From contig JAISPY010000283.1 of assembly GCA_031274565.1 (NCBI GenBank), forward strand, positions 1-6,457: a DNA stretch of 6,457 nucleotides, written 5' to 3'. The position numbers were made by a program, and so were the translations under genes. Within the stretch, counting starts at the first letter, position 1, and the number at the start of each line of letters is the position of its first letter. The stretch is from Treponema sp. GTDB taxonomy: Bacteria; Spirochaetota; Spirochaetia; Treponematales; Breznakiellaceae. The notes below the pieces were generated by a model that saw only the letters and a program-made list of their open reading frames with translations, did no database searches and was not told the DNA's origin. Of this stretch, positions 1-5,865 are shown piece by piece.

Positions 1-159
1 TCCTGTCTGTTCAGCCTTCGTTACCGATCCGGAACCTTTGGGCGCATCCCAATTTGTGGACAAATCCCTTATTGAACTTGACAGGCCGGTAAAATCATCG
101 CAACTTGAAATAATGCCAAGACAGGCAACTATAAACGTAAAATACAGCACCTTTTTCAT
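1..159 (-). CDS. Putative lipoprotein, N-terminal part (runs off the left edge)
   Basis: An open frame of 53 codons starts with ATG at 159 and continues past base 1 without a stop. A textbook Shine-Dalgarno, AAGGAG at 165-170, lies 5 nt upstream, which supports this start. The first 20 residues form a lipoprotein signal peptide: MKK, a hydrophobic stretch (VLYFTFIVACLGII), then a lipobox-like ISSC with Cys20 as the predicted lipidated residue. Spirochaetal lipoboxes tolerate such non-LAGC variants. The mature part begins with DDFTGLSSS and is hydrophilic and Ser/Thr rich, as in a flexible tether. The visible part shows no domain, so the function is unknown. The gene is divergent from the TetR regulator at 354 and is a natural candidate target of it. 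Signal peptide and translation signals are seen; the lipoprotein call follows from them; regulation is inferred. Confidence 0.75.
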   Translation of the reverse strand, partial: MKKVLYFTFIVACLGIISSCDDFTGLSSSIRDLSTNWDAPKGSGSVTKAEQTG

Positions 160-195
160 TTTTACTCCTTTGGGTTAAACATGTTTTGAAATTAC

Positions 196-223
196 TTTAT
201 CGCAAAAAAAATAAGAAGTACAA
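196..223 (-). promoter_or_regulatory. Possible promoter of the lipoprotein gene
   Basis: Read on the minus strand, TTGTAC (218-223) and GATAAA (196-201) are separated by 16 bp, each matching 4 of 6 sigma-70 consensus bases. The pair lies in a very AT-rich stretch and would give a leader of about 30 nt before the lipoprotein ATG. A second candidate -10 (TATTAT) lies further upstream. AT richness makes chance matches likely, so this is tentative. A perfect 10-bp palindrome, AAACATGTTT at 177-186, lies in the resulting leader. Confidence 0.28.
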
Positions 224-264
224 AAAGCATAATAATATCCAGAAATGGACATTATGAAACAATA

Positions 265-280
265 TGTTCATTACTGAACA
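265..280. promoter_or_regulatory. Palindromic operator candidate (TGTTCA-TTAC-TGAACA)
   Basis: TGTTCA at 265-270 and TGAACA at 275-280 are perfect inverted 6-bp arms around a 4-bp centre. A third copy of the half-site, TGTTCA, follows at 294-299. The palindrome lies between a divergently transcribed lipoprotein and a TetR-family gene, which is the usual position of a TetR-type autoregulatory operator. The sequence symmetry is seen directly. Binding by the neighbouring regulator is inferred from position and family behaviour. Confidence 0.5.
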
Positions 281-353
281 AATAATGCGGAAATGTTCAG
301 CTTGTGCTATACAGGACTTGACGCTTGAATTCGGCAATGATAAACTTGGCGGT

Positions 354-920
354 ATGAAAACAGATGAAAAGAAAGAAAGCCGGAAAACGCGCTATACCAA
401 AATGGCGCTTCGGGAAAGCCTTTTCGATCTTATGCGGGAAAAGCCCCTGCTTCATATTTCCCTTAAAGAAATTTGCGAGCGCGCCGACATCAGTCGTTCT
501 ACCTTTTACACTTACTATAATGACCAATTTGATTTATTAAAACAAATTGAAGATGAGATTTTTGAAAAGATGGGCGGCATAGTCGTCAAAGTGCGTGACT
601 ATTCAAAAATAATAAACGCCGGGCTGATACCAATAGCGGAAGAAATGCTCGGATTCATCGCTGATAATAAAAAAGCACTGGAGGTTCTGTTTAGTCCAAA
701 TGGCGATTTCAATTTTTTTGTCAAATTTGTCAGCCATTATATCAATCAAATAATGAGTTTTGCCGATACTAAAACCGGTGATTCAAAAAACAGGTATCGT
801 ATCCATTTTATCATTGGCGGAATAATGTTAGTTATCAGAGAGTGGGTTAAAAATAATATGGATATGCCTATACCGGTATTTGCAAAGCTAATCGTGAAAT
901 TGGCGTTATTGTACAAATGA
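354..920 (+). CDS. TetR/AcrR-family transcriptional regulator
   Basis: The product is a predicted cytoplasmic DNA-binding repressor of 188 residues, a typical TetR length. An N-terminal TetR DNA-binding domain (about residues 12-65) contains helix SLKEICERAD (36-45) followed by the recognition segment ISRSTFYTYY (46-55), the strongest family signature. The C-terminal ligand and dimer domain ends with GGIMLVIREWVKNNM, resembling the TetR_C region of DhaS-like regulators. The frame is open from 264, but that upstream ATG lies against the palindromic operator candidate and would add 30 residues unlike any TetR N-terminus. MKTDEKK at 354 fits the family best, although its Shine-Dalgarno (GGCGG directly upstream) is poorly spaced. 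A start at 285 cannot be excluded. The gene is clearly AT-richer than the minus-strand genes to its right. Its likely targets are itself and the divergent lipoprotein gene; the ligand is unknown. Confidence 0.85.
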   Translation: MKTDEKKESRKTRYTKMALRESLFDLMREKPLLHISLKEICERADISRSTFYTYYNDQFDLLKQIEDEIFEKMGGIVVKVRDYSKIINAGLIPIAEEMLGFIADNKKALEVLFSPNGDFNFFVKFVSHYINQIMSFADTKTGDSKNRYRIHFIIGGIMLVIREWVKNNMDMPIPVFAKLIVKLALLYK

Positions 921-932
921 AGTGCAAACAGA

Positions 933-1230
933 TTAAGGTTGCGCGGGGGCGAAAAAATGCTGTATTACCGATTTGTTGGTACAGATAAGTGATGTTCCGT
1001 TATCTGATATGGTTTTGTTACCAGCTCTATGTGCTGCCGGCTTTCCGCGTTTTCCGTTACCAGTTTCAATTGGCCGTCACAGTGCGGACAGTGCGGTAAT
1101 TCATGGACTATTGAGCTAGTTCCAAAATCTGACATTTTGGAATTGCCTCTATTATTTTGTCGATTTGTTCCAGGGAAAACGGGGTTCTTTCGTGTTTTTT
1201 ATGGCCTTCTTGGGCTCCCTGTTTCTGTTT
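933..1230 (-). pseudogene. Degenerate IS66-family transposase fragment (zinc-finger region)
   Basis: No intact frame exists, but joining three minus-strand frames reconstructs the N-terminal part of an IS66 TnpC-type transposase. Segment one (about 1230-1111) reads KQKQGAQEGHKKHERTPF, continues with SLEQIDKIIEAIPKCQ and then meets a stop; GHKKHER and LEQID are typical of the region before the zinc finger. Segment two shifts frame and reads ELPHCPHCDGQLKLVTENAE, then SRQHIELVTKPYQITEHHL, with the CxxC knuckle and the RQ...EL...ITEH pattern of IS66 zinc-finger regions. Segment three shifts again to CTNKSVIQHFFAPAQP and a stop at 933-935, with the second cysteine pair decayed. The whole DDE catalytic domain and both IS ends are absent, so this is an old, inactive relic. 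The plus-strand open frame across it (1029-1445) is a shadow. The family call rests on remembered motif patterns. Confidence 0.7.
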
Positions 1231-1377
1231 TTACCCCTGTACCACTATCTTTGTTAAGTTGTTTTATGATAAACTCGATGAAGGGTTACAAAATTTTTTA
1301 CCCGGTCAGCATAGTGTGGCAATTCTTACAGAAATTGCTTGACTTTTTTCATAGCCGTGGATGCTGTTGCACGGAGG
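1231..1377. other. Intergenic stretch without a recognisable gene
   Basis: This joins the transposase relic to the metallophosphoesterase stop. Minus-strand frames here contain several stops and may be further decayed transposase N-terminus (for example FIIKQLNKDSG), but this cannot be claimed with confidence. A small stem with GCAATT/AATTGC arms (1319-1338) is followed on the plus strand by six T at 1344-1349. A 5-bp stem, CCGTG/CACGG, lies just past the metallophosphoesterase stop, without a T-run on the minus strand. No clear terminator for the minus-strand operon is visible. Confidence 0.5.
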
Positions 1378-2031
1378 TCAAAATTCGTATAGGGACATAC
1401 GGTTACCCGTATCAATACAGCTCAGGCGTATATCCCCCACGGTGATGATTTTGATACGCTCCATCTGAGTATGGCCTATGATTTGGTTGTAGTCCGGCAA
1501 GGGATCCACGCTCAGTGAAGCGGGCCTAATCCAGATGGGGCTTTGGCTCGGATCGTCCCCGTACTGGTCAAAGCCGTCGAAGCCAAGGATGGTACGGTCT
1601 TGGATAAAGGCCGGGTCTATCCGCTCGATGCCTTCCACGCCCCGGGCCTTCATTTTTTCCATGAAGGTGTTCGAGACCCCCGCATGGGATATAAGGTACT
1701 TATCAGCGGTTACATAGATCACCCGCAGTAAATCCATATTTTGTTCCAGGAGTTCGTTGATAGCCCGGTAATGCCGATCCTGAAACCCCGAATACCGCTC
1801 ATCAGGATCAATACGGCTCAAATAGTGATAATCATGATTCCCCAGACATAACTTGATGCGCGAATCCTCCCGGGCAGCGGCGCACAGTTCTCTAAAGTTC
1901 CGGTATTGCCAGGTAAAGGGGACGGAAAAACTATCGAAATAATCCCCCAGGATATAGAACTCGGTAAAATCCCGGTCGATATACCGCTTCCAAGCATTCC
2001 TGCCATGCACATCTCCGATCGCTATCCTCAT
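1378..2031 (-). CDS. Calcineurin-like metallophosphoesterase
   Basis: This is a 217-residue phosphoesterase of the PPP/ApaH-like branch, predicted cytoplasmic. All five metal-binding blocks are present in order: GDVHG (residues 6-10; Asp7, His9), GDYFD (29-33; bridging Asp30), GNHD (64-67; Asn65, His66), SHAG (115-118; His116) and GHT (186-188; His187). The second block has GDYFDS instead of the GDxVDRG of classical protein phosphatases, which argues against a simple Ser/Thr phosphatase assignment. The substrate (phosphoprotein, dinucleoside polyphosphate or another phosphoester) cannot be told from the sequence. Two ATG codons are adjacent, at 2034 and 2031. AGGAG at 2037-2041 lies 5 nt from the second but only 2 nt from the first, so 2031 is preferred. 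It follows the DHH phosphoesterase gene by about 50 nt and is probably the last gene of that operon. Confidence 0.88.
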   Translation of the reverse strand: MRIAIGDVHGRNAWKRYIDRDFTEFYILGDYFDSFSVPFTWQYRNFRELCAAAREDSRIKLCLGNHDYHYLSRIDPDERYSGFQDRHYRAINELLEQNMDLLRVIYVTADKYLISHAGVSNTFMEKMKARGVEGIERIDPAFIQDRTILGFDGFDQYGDDPSQSPIWIRPASLSVDPLPDYNQIIGHTQMERIKIITVGDIRLSCIDTGNRMSLYEF

Positions 2032-2036
2032 CATCG

Positions 2037-2041
2037 CTCCT
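2037..2041 (-). promoter_or_regulatory. Ribosome binding site choosing the metallophosphoesterase start
   Basis: AGGAG on the minus strand lies 2 nt before the ATG at 2034 and 5 nt before the ATG at 2031. The spacing favours the second ATG. Confidence 0.55.
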
Positions 2042-2081
2042 GCATCCCCAGGCTATTCCCGGACTTCTTCCTACCGGGTCC

Positions 2082-3077
2082 TCAGGGAGCGGCCTCCCCT
2101 GCTTCAAGCTTTTCCGCAAAGGCTTTGATGATGTGCGGCTGTACGCTTGCAATGGTCCCGGGGATGCTGCACCCTGCGGCGTTCTTATGTCCGCCTCCTC
2201 CAAATTGAGCGGCAATTTCCGCCACATTAACCCTATCCAAGGAACGAAGCCCTACGGTACACTGCTCTGGATTTTCTTGCCGGATGATCACGATGGCCTC
2301 CACCCCGCTCACCTCTTGGAGCACCTGATACAGGGTATCCGAATCCCGGCCCTCCATACCGAAGCGCTGGGTTTCCTCATAGGCTTCGGTGGTGAGGAGC
2401 AGGGTTCCCCCAAAGTAAGCCTGGACCCGGGAAAGTAGGATTCCCATAAGGAACCGGGAATTGAGACTCTTCCCCCCATGCATGCGCTGGAATATCCGCT
2501 TAGGACTGGCGCCCGCGCGGATAAGCCGCGCCGTATAGGCAAAGGTCTCCGCACTCCGCTCGTCACTATGACGGAAAAAACCCGTGTCCGTACAGAGGCC
2601 GAACAAGAGGTATTCCGCTTCTTCTTTGGTGGGCTGCAAGCCCAACGCTTCAATAAGCCCCAAGATCATAAACGTTACCGAAGGCGCAGCGGGATCAAGA
2701 TAGAGCAGATCCGAGGATCCTTCGGCTCGTGCGGCATGATGATCGATGATCGCCGTAGGAAGCCCTTCCAATGCCGCGTGGAGATCACCGGTACGGGAAG
2801 GGGCCGCGCAATCCAGTATGAACACCCGGGCGCCTTCCCGTTCTGGCGCGCCGATATGAGCGGTGAAGCGGTCCTGATAGGCTTGTACTTCGGGGCGCTT
2901 AAAGGGACCTGCGGAACAGAGTATGGCCTCTTTGCCGAGCCGCTGTAATACACTGCTCAGGGCAAGTTGACTGCCTAGACAGTCGCCATCCGGCTCTTTA
3001 TGCCCCACTACCAGAAATTTGTTCCCCTTTTTGATAAAATCAAGCAATGCGTGGGGAACCGCCACCGGAATCGCCAT
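2082..3077 (-). CDS. nrnA: DHH/DHHA1 phosphoesterase, NrnA-type (nano-RNase / PAP phosphatase)
   Basis: The 331-residue length and domain order (N-terminal DHH, C-terminal DHHA1) match NrnA. Motifs in order: HKEPDGDCLGS (26-36; His26, Asp30, Asp32), Asp89 in ILDCA, the name-giving DHH at 112-114, Asp164 in GLCTDTG, and the DHHA1 glycine loop GGGGHKNAAG (293-302). All Mn-binding and substrate-loop residues are intact. Characterised NrnA proteins degrade 2-5-nt RNAs to mononucleotides and dephosphorylate 3'-phosphoadenosine 5'-phosphate, a by-product of PAPS-dependent sulfate assimilation. Which activity dominates here cannot be read from sequence. GGAGG lies 8 nt before the ATG at 3077. The gene follows the M24 peptidase by 69 nt with no clear promoter or terminator in the gap, so co-transcription is likely. 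The family is confident; the symbol is assigned by family only. Confidence 0.88.
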   Translation of the reverse strand: MAIPVAVPHALLDFIKKGNKFLVVGHKEPDGDCLGSQLALSSVLQRLGKEAILCSAGPFKRPEVQAYQDRFTAHIGAPEREGARVFILDCAAPSRTGDLHAALEGLPTAIIDHHAARAEGSSDLLYLDPAAPSVTFMILGLIEALGLQPTKEEAEYLLFGLCTDTGFFRHSDERSAETFAYTARLIRAGASPKRIFQRMHGGKSLNSRFLMGILLSRVQAYFGGTLLLTTEAYEETQRFGMEGRDSDTLYQVLQEVSGVEAIVIIRQENPEQCTVGLRSLDRVNVAEIAAQFGGGGHKNAAGCSIPGTIASVQPHIIKAFAEKLEAGEAAP

Positions 3078-3146
3078 AGGTATTTCCTCCCTGTACTCAG
3101 TATGCGCTTACTACTCTACGGCTATTAGGTATGGAAAGAATCGGTA

Positions 3147-4313
3147 TCACGTCGTGAGTACGGCCCATTGGCGGTCTTTCCCGGAAATGACCGGCTTTCC
3201 CTGCAGAATATAAACGTCAATTTCGGTTCGCAGGCCGAAACCGGCAAAATAAATCCCCGGTTCCAAGGAAAAACAGGAGCCTTCCAAGAGCAGCCGTGAA
3301 TCGGGAAATTCCACCGAATCCATATTCACCCCGGATCCGTGACATTCCGTATCAATGCCGTGGCCTGTGCGATGTTTCAGGGCCTGAGCGTATCCTAAAT
3401 CGGTCAAAAGCCCCCGGGTGGTGCTATCCACCTGGGCCCCGGATACTGGCCTGCCCGCGGCGAATTCCGTGGCAATAAACCGGTACGCCCCTTCCCGGGC
3501 GCTTACCAGGTCCGCGAAGACCCGTGCAACCTCATCTGGAACCACCGTCCCCAAGACCCCTACCCAGGAAATATCCGCGTATATGCCCTTGGCTCCCGGT
3601 TCCTTTGCCCAGAGGTCAAGCTGCACCACATCGCCTTCTTGCAGGGCCGCACCGGACCCGGAGAAATCATAATGGGGATTTCCCGAATGTACCCCGGCCG
3701 CGACCAGGGGAGGATGATCCGTTACGAGCTTCCGCCGGTGAAACTCCTCCAACAATACCCCCCGAATATCCCCTTCGGTGATGGTCTTCTGATCAGCATA
3801 GCTTTTCTGCACCTGTTCCCAAGCAATCCCTACGATGTCATAGAGGGCCTCCGCCGCACGCTCGTGGGCCGCTATGCCCTGAGGATCCAGCAGGCCTTTG
3901 AACCGTTGGACCAAACCTGCGGCAGAAACCAGGGTCATACCGATTTTCTCAAAGAGCAACGCGGTTCCCCCATCAAGATAGGAAATAGCAGGCAAGGTTT
4001 CAGAAAGGTGCGCCCCCCAGCGCTTATGGGCCAAGGGGCATAAGGCGGCAATAAAACTATCCCGGCTCAGGTATACCCGGGTACTCCCCGGAAGCGCTGC
4101 GAGTAACCCCGCTTCAATAGCGTGGACGACCTTTACAGGATTCCCCTGGGCAGGAACCGCATATACCCACGGCCGGGAATTCGTTGCTTCTCCAGAAATA
4201 CCCAGGATCCCATCGGAAAGCCTATCCCGGTGGTAATAATTCGTAAAAATCCACCCGTCCAGCGATTCATTCCGGATAGCTTCCTGGATAGCGTACAGTT
4301 CTTCAGGGAGCAT
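3147..4313 (-). CDS. M24-family metallopeptidase (aminopeptidase P / creatinase fold)
   Basis: The product has 388 residues. An N-terminal creatinase-type domain (about 1-140) precedes a pita-bread catalytic domain (about 150-388). The five dinuclear-metal ligands are in the right places: Asp233 (QLDLW), Asp247 (YADIS), His318 (RTGHGID), Glu351 (SLEPGIYF) and Glu364 (RTEIDV). NPHYD (212-216) carries the auxiliary His214 seen in proline-specific members. The enzyme should therefore be active, probably as a cytoplasmic Xaa-Pro aminopeptidase or dipeptidase in peptide turnover. Exact specificity is not determined, and creatinase-like activity is less likely from general context. The start overlaps the stop of the upstream secreted-protein gene in a TAATG arrangement and has no Shine-Dalgarno of its own, implying translational coupling. 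The DHH phosphoesterase gene follows 69 nt downstream. Confidence 0.9.
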   Translation of the reverse strand: MLPEELYAIQEAIRNESLDGWIFTNYYHRDRLSDGILGISGEATNSRPWVYAVPAQGNPVKVVHAIEAGLLAALPGSTRVYLSRDSFIAALCPLAHKRWGAHLSETLPAISYLDGGTALLFEKIGMTLVSAAGLVQRFKGLLDPQGIAAHERAAEALYDIVGIAWEQVQKSYADQKTITEGDIRGVLLEEFHRRKLVTDHPPLVAAGVHSGNPHYDFSGSGAALQEGDVVQLDLWAKEPGAKGIYADISWVGVLGTVVPDEVARVFADLVSAREGAYRFIATEFAAGRPVSGAQVDSTTRGLLTDLGYAQALKHRTGHGIDTECHGSGVNMDSVEFPDSRLLLEGSCFSLEPGIYFAGFGLRTEIDVYILQGKPVISGKDRQWAVLTT

Positions 4314-4759
4314 TAATAGACGAGTTTAACGTCCTCCACCCCCTCAAACCGATCATCAATATTGACGGTCAAGGGAATACCCCCCCAGCTCTCGTGGCTG
4401 CGATCCCGGCGTATATAGAGACGGACATGGCTGAATTCCCCGTCTTTGTAATATATCGCCAGATAGGGCCATGAAGTTCCAGGGCCCAAGAGGATAACCT
4501 CTCCCTTGGGCGGCGCGCTCGCTTCCACCCGAGAACCATCTGAGAACCAGTCGATGGGAAGATAGAGATTGGCCAATCCGGTCTCGATAACGCCCGTCCG
4601 ATAGGTAACCACATAGCCTTTCCGGTACGCATAGATCCGTTCGATAGGAACATTGACATAATAGTAGGGGTTCCCTCCGCCAGACTCCTCTTGAGCCACG
4701 AGCGGCATGACCGTTACCACCGCAATGCAGAAAGCGATACTTACAAAAATTCGCTTCAT
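4313..4759 (-). CDS. Secreted hypothetical protein with signal peptide
   Basis: The product has 148 residues and I do not recognise its family. MKRIF plus a hydrophobic core (VSIAFCIAVVTVMPL) ends at LVA-QEES, a plausible signal peptidase I site after Ala22, so the protein is probably periplasmic or exported. The mature part starts with a Gly/Tyr segment (SGGGNPYYYVNVP) and then looks beta-rich, with alternating aromatic and charged residues (IERIYAYRKGYVVTYRTGV, LAIYYKDGEF, VRLYIRRDRSHESWGG). There is no catalytic motif and no further membrane span. The frame is open upstream to 4936, overlapping the previous gene, but GGAGG 6 nt before the ATG at 4759 and the signal peptide fix the start there. 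A strong promoter precedes it with a leader of about 78 nt. The last stop base is shared with the M24 peptidase ATG (TAATG), so the two are co-expressed. Confidence 0.8.
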   Translation of the reverse strand: MKRIFVSIAFCIAVVTVMPLVAQEESGGGNPYYYVNVPIERIYAYRKGYVVTYRTGVIETGLANLYLPIDWFSDGSRVEASAPPKGEVILLGPGTSWPYLAIYYKDGEFSHVRLYIRRDRSHESWGGIPLTVNIDDRFEGVEDVKLVY

Positions 4760-4765
4760 ACTAAA

Positions 4766-4770
4766 CCTCC
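4766..4770 (-). promoter_or_regulatory. Ribosome binding site fixing the start of the secreted protein
   Basis: GGAGG on the minus strand lies 6 nt upstream of the ATG at 4759. It decides for this start over the long open extension up to 4936. Confidence 0.75.
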
Positions 4771-4843
4771 ATTTCAGTAAAAAAAATAATAAAGAATTAA
4801 TAAAGATCGATAACAACGATATCTTCACCAAATACTTGCATTT

Positions 4844-4872
4844 ACTATAGCAAATTTTACGGTAATGTTCAA
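4844..4872 (-). promoter_or_regulatory. Sigma-70 promoter of the secreted protein / M24 / DHH / phosphoesterase operon
   Basis: On the minus strand, TTGAAC (4867-4872) and TATAGT (4844-4849) are separated by exactly 17 bp; they match consensus at 5/6 (-35) and 5/6 (-10) positions. The -35 begins 8 nt after the stop codon of the Met8-like gene, so the promoter is wedged between two operons on the same strand. Transcription should start near 4837 and leave an AT-rich leader of about 78 nt ending in a perfect GGAGG. Confidence 0.7.
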
Positions 4873-4880
4873 GGGGGTTT

Positions 4881-5459
4881 CTACCGATACAACGGAGAAA
4901 AAATTTCGGCCAGGAGCGGCGTAATGACGCTATCAAGCCGTTCTATCCGCTCGACTCCCGGTACACGCGATCGTTCGCTCCTCAGCAGCTCCAGGGCTGC
5001 TCCCAGGTTCGGCGGTAAGATTGCATCCAACTGTTCCCGCAGTCGAGCCGAAAACCGGGGACAGGAGCCGGAGGTGGAAATCCCCGCTACCAGTTCACCC
5101 CGCCGTACTAAGGCTGGGAAAAAGAAGGTACACCCTTCAGGATCGTCCACCACATTTACCAAGATTCCCCCATTCCGGGCATCCTGGGCTACTGCCCGGT
5201 TCAGTTCCCCCCTATCCGTGGCAGCAATGACCAGGGCTGCCACCTGGAGATCCCCTGGGCCGCTATAGGCACGGAACCGCAGGGTAAGCGCCCCCTTCTG
5301 GGAAAGGGTCCTCATAGACTCGCAGGGATCCGGATCCAGAGCCGTAACCAAGGCCCCAAAATCCAGAAGGACCTGGGTCTTTCGCGCTGCTACTTTCCCA
5401 CCCCCCACGATAATGCACTCCTTCCCGGTAAGATCCATAAACAACGGGAAATAAGGCAC
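4881..5459 (-). CDS. Met8/CysG-N-like precorrin-2 dehydrogenase (siroheme pathway)
   Basis: The product has 192 residues, close to stand-alone precorrin-2 dehydrogenase/ferrochelatase. It has an N-terminal Rossmann NAD site VGGGKVAARK (18-27), AATD (79-82) closing the nucleotide pocket, then NVVDDPEGCTFFFP (102-115) with the Asp105/Asp106 pair matching the catalytic Asp region of Met8p and CysG. PALVRRGELVAGISTSG (115-131) and RLREQLD (139-145) belong to the conserved dimerisation segment. The enzyme should oxidise precorrin-2 to sirohydrochlorin with NAD+ and may insert iron, giving siroheme for sulfite or nitrite reductase. No methyltransferase (SUMT) domain is fused. The start is GTG at 5459, one base after the preceding protease stop, with CAGGT upstream; an internal ATG at 5438 is less likely. 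Position in an operon with a sulfur carrier argues for service to sulfite reduction; that role is inferred. Confidence 0.88.
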   Translation of the reverse strand: MPYFPLFMDLTGKECIIVGGGKVAARKTQVLLDFGALVTALDPDPCESMRTLSQKGALTLRFRAYSGPGDLQVAALVIAATDRGELNRAVAQDARNGGILVNVVDDPEGCTFFFPALVRRGELVAGISTSGSCPRFSARLREQLDAILPPNLGAALELLRSERSRVPGVERIERLDSVITPLLAEIFSPLYR

Positions 5460-5460
5460 C

Positions 5461-5865
5461 TTATACCTGCACCGTTTCTTCTGAGACCACGCCGTTCCGA
5501 ATCCGAAAACTTTTCAAAACCGGTTCCGCTGCTTGCAGAGAAATGATCAAGTAGCTCAAGGCGGGGTCAAAGGCGAGGCGAATGTCCTCCGCCGACGGAC
5601 GGGCGGGACTTGCCGGGTGGCTGTGGAAGTTCCCCAAAAGGACCAGGCTGTTTTTCCGCATGTCCTTAACCGCCTTGAACTGCTCCTCCGGGGCCATGGA
5701 GAAATGCTCTGGGCTTTCATCGAGGTTTCTGAGACAGTACACCTGCTCGACCACCTTTTCATCCCCCCGCACTTCCCCGGCCAAGAGGCCACAGGCTTCG
5801 TTGGGAAGCCCTGCCAGGGCATGGGCCACCATAGCCGCCTGATGTTCTGGGGATAACTTCACCAT
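5461..5865 (-). CDS. JAMM/M67 (JAB1/MPN-like) metalloprotease, sulfur-carrier processing
   Basis: This 134-residue single-domain JAMM protease has the normal size for prokaryotic M67 enzymes. The full zinc site is visible: Glu23 in NEACGLLAG, His81 and His83 in FHSHP, then Ser91 and Asp94 in RPSAED, giving the E...HxH...SxxD signature. Enzymes of this class paired with ThiS/MoaD proteins cut after the Gly-Gly to remove extra C-terminal residues or to release a product amino acid from the carrier (QbsD, HcyD, Mec+). Here the preceding gene encodes a carrier with residues beyond Gly-Gly, so processing of that protein is the natural role (inferred). The ATG at 5865 lies inside the carrier gene (ATGGTGA, 7-nt overlap), and its G-rich Gly codons GGGGGCGG, 6 nt before the ATG, can serve as the ribosome binding site. 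Confidence 0.9.
   Translation of the reverse strand: MVKLSPEHQAAMVAHALAGLPNEACGLLAGEVRGDEKVVEQVYCLRNLDESPEHFSMAPEEQFKAVKDMRKNSLVLLGNFHSHPASPARPSAEDIRLAFDPALSYLIISLQAAEPVLKSFRIRNGVVSEETVQV

Noticed and set aside
318..346. TTGACG-N17-TAAACT as the TetR promoter
   Set aside because: Transcription would begin at or next to the ATG at 354, giving an almost leaderless message, and the -10 match is weak; not strong enough to annotate.
264..353. Longer TetR start at 264
   Set aside because: There is no ribosome binding site, the ATG abuts the palindromic operator candidate, and the extra residues do not resemble a TetR N-terminus.
1319..1349. Possible plus-strand terminator (GCAATT stem followed by six T)
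   Set aside because: The stem is short and AT-rich, the T-run is 5 nt away from it, and it lies 400 nt past the TetR stop with no gene directly before it.
1029..1445. Plus-strand open frame of 138 codons
   Set aside because: It lies antisense to the transposase relic and runs into the end of the metallophosphoesterase; its product has no domain and a composition typical of an antisense shadow.
2058..2080. CCCGG/CCGGG stem between the DHH and metallophosphoesterase genes as a terminator
   Set aside because: The stem is only 5 bp with an 11-nt loop and has no T-run on the minus strand.
4760..4936. N-terminal extension of the secreted protein up to 4936
   Set aside because: It would overlap the Met8-like gene and the promoter, and would bury the signal peptide; the perfect GGAGG before 4759 marks the real start.
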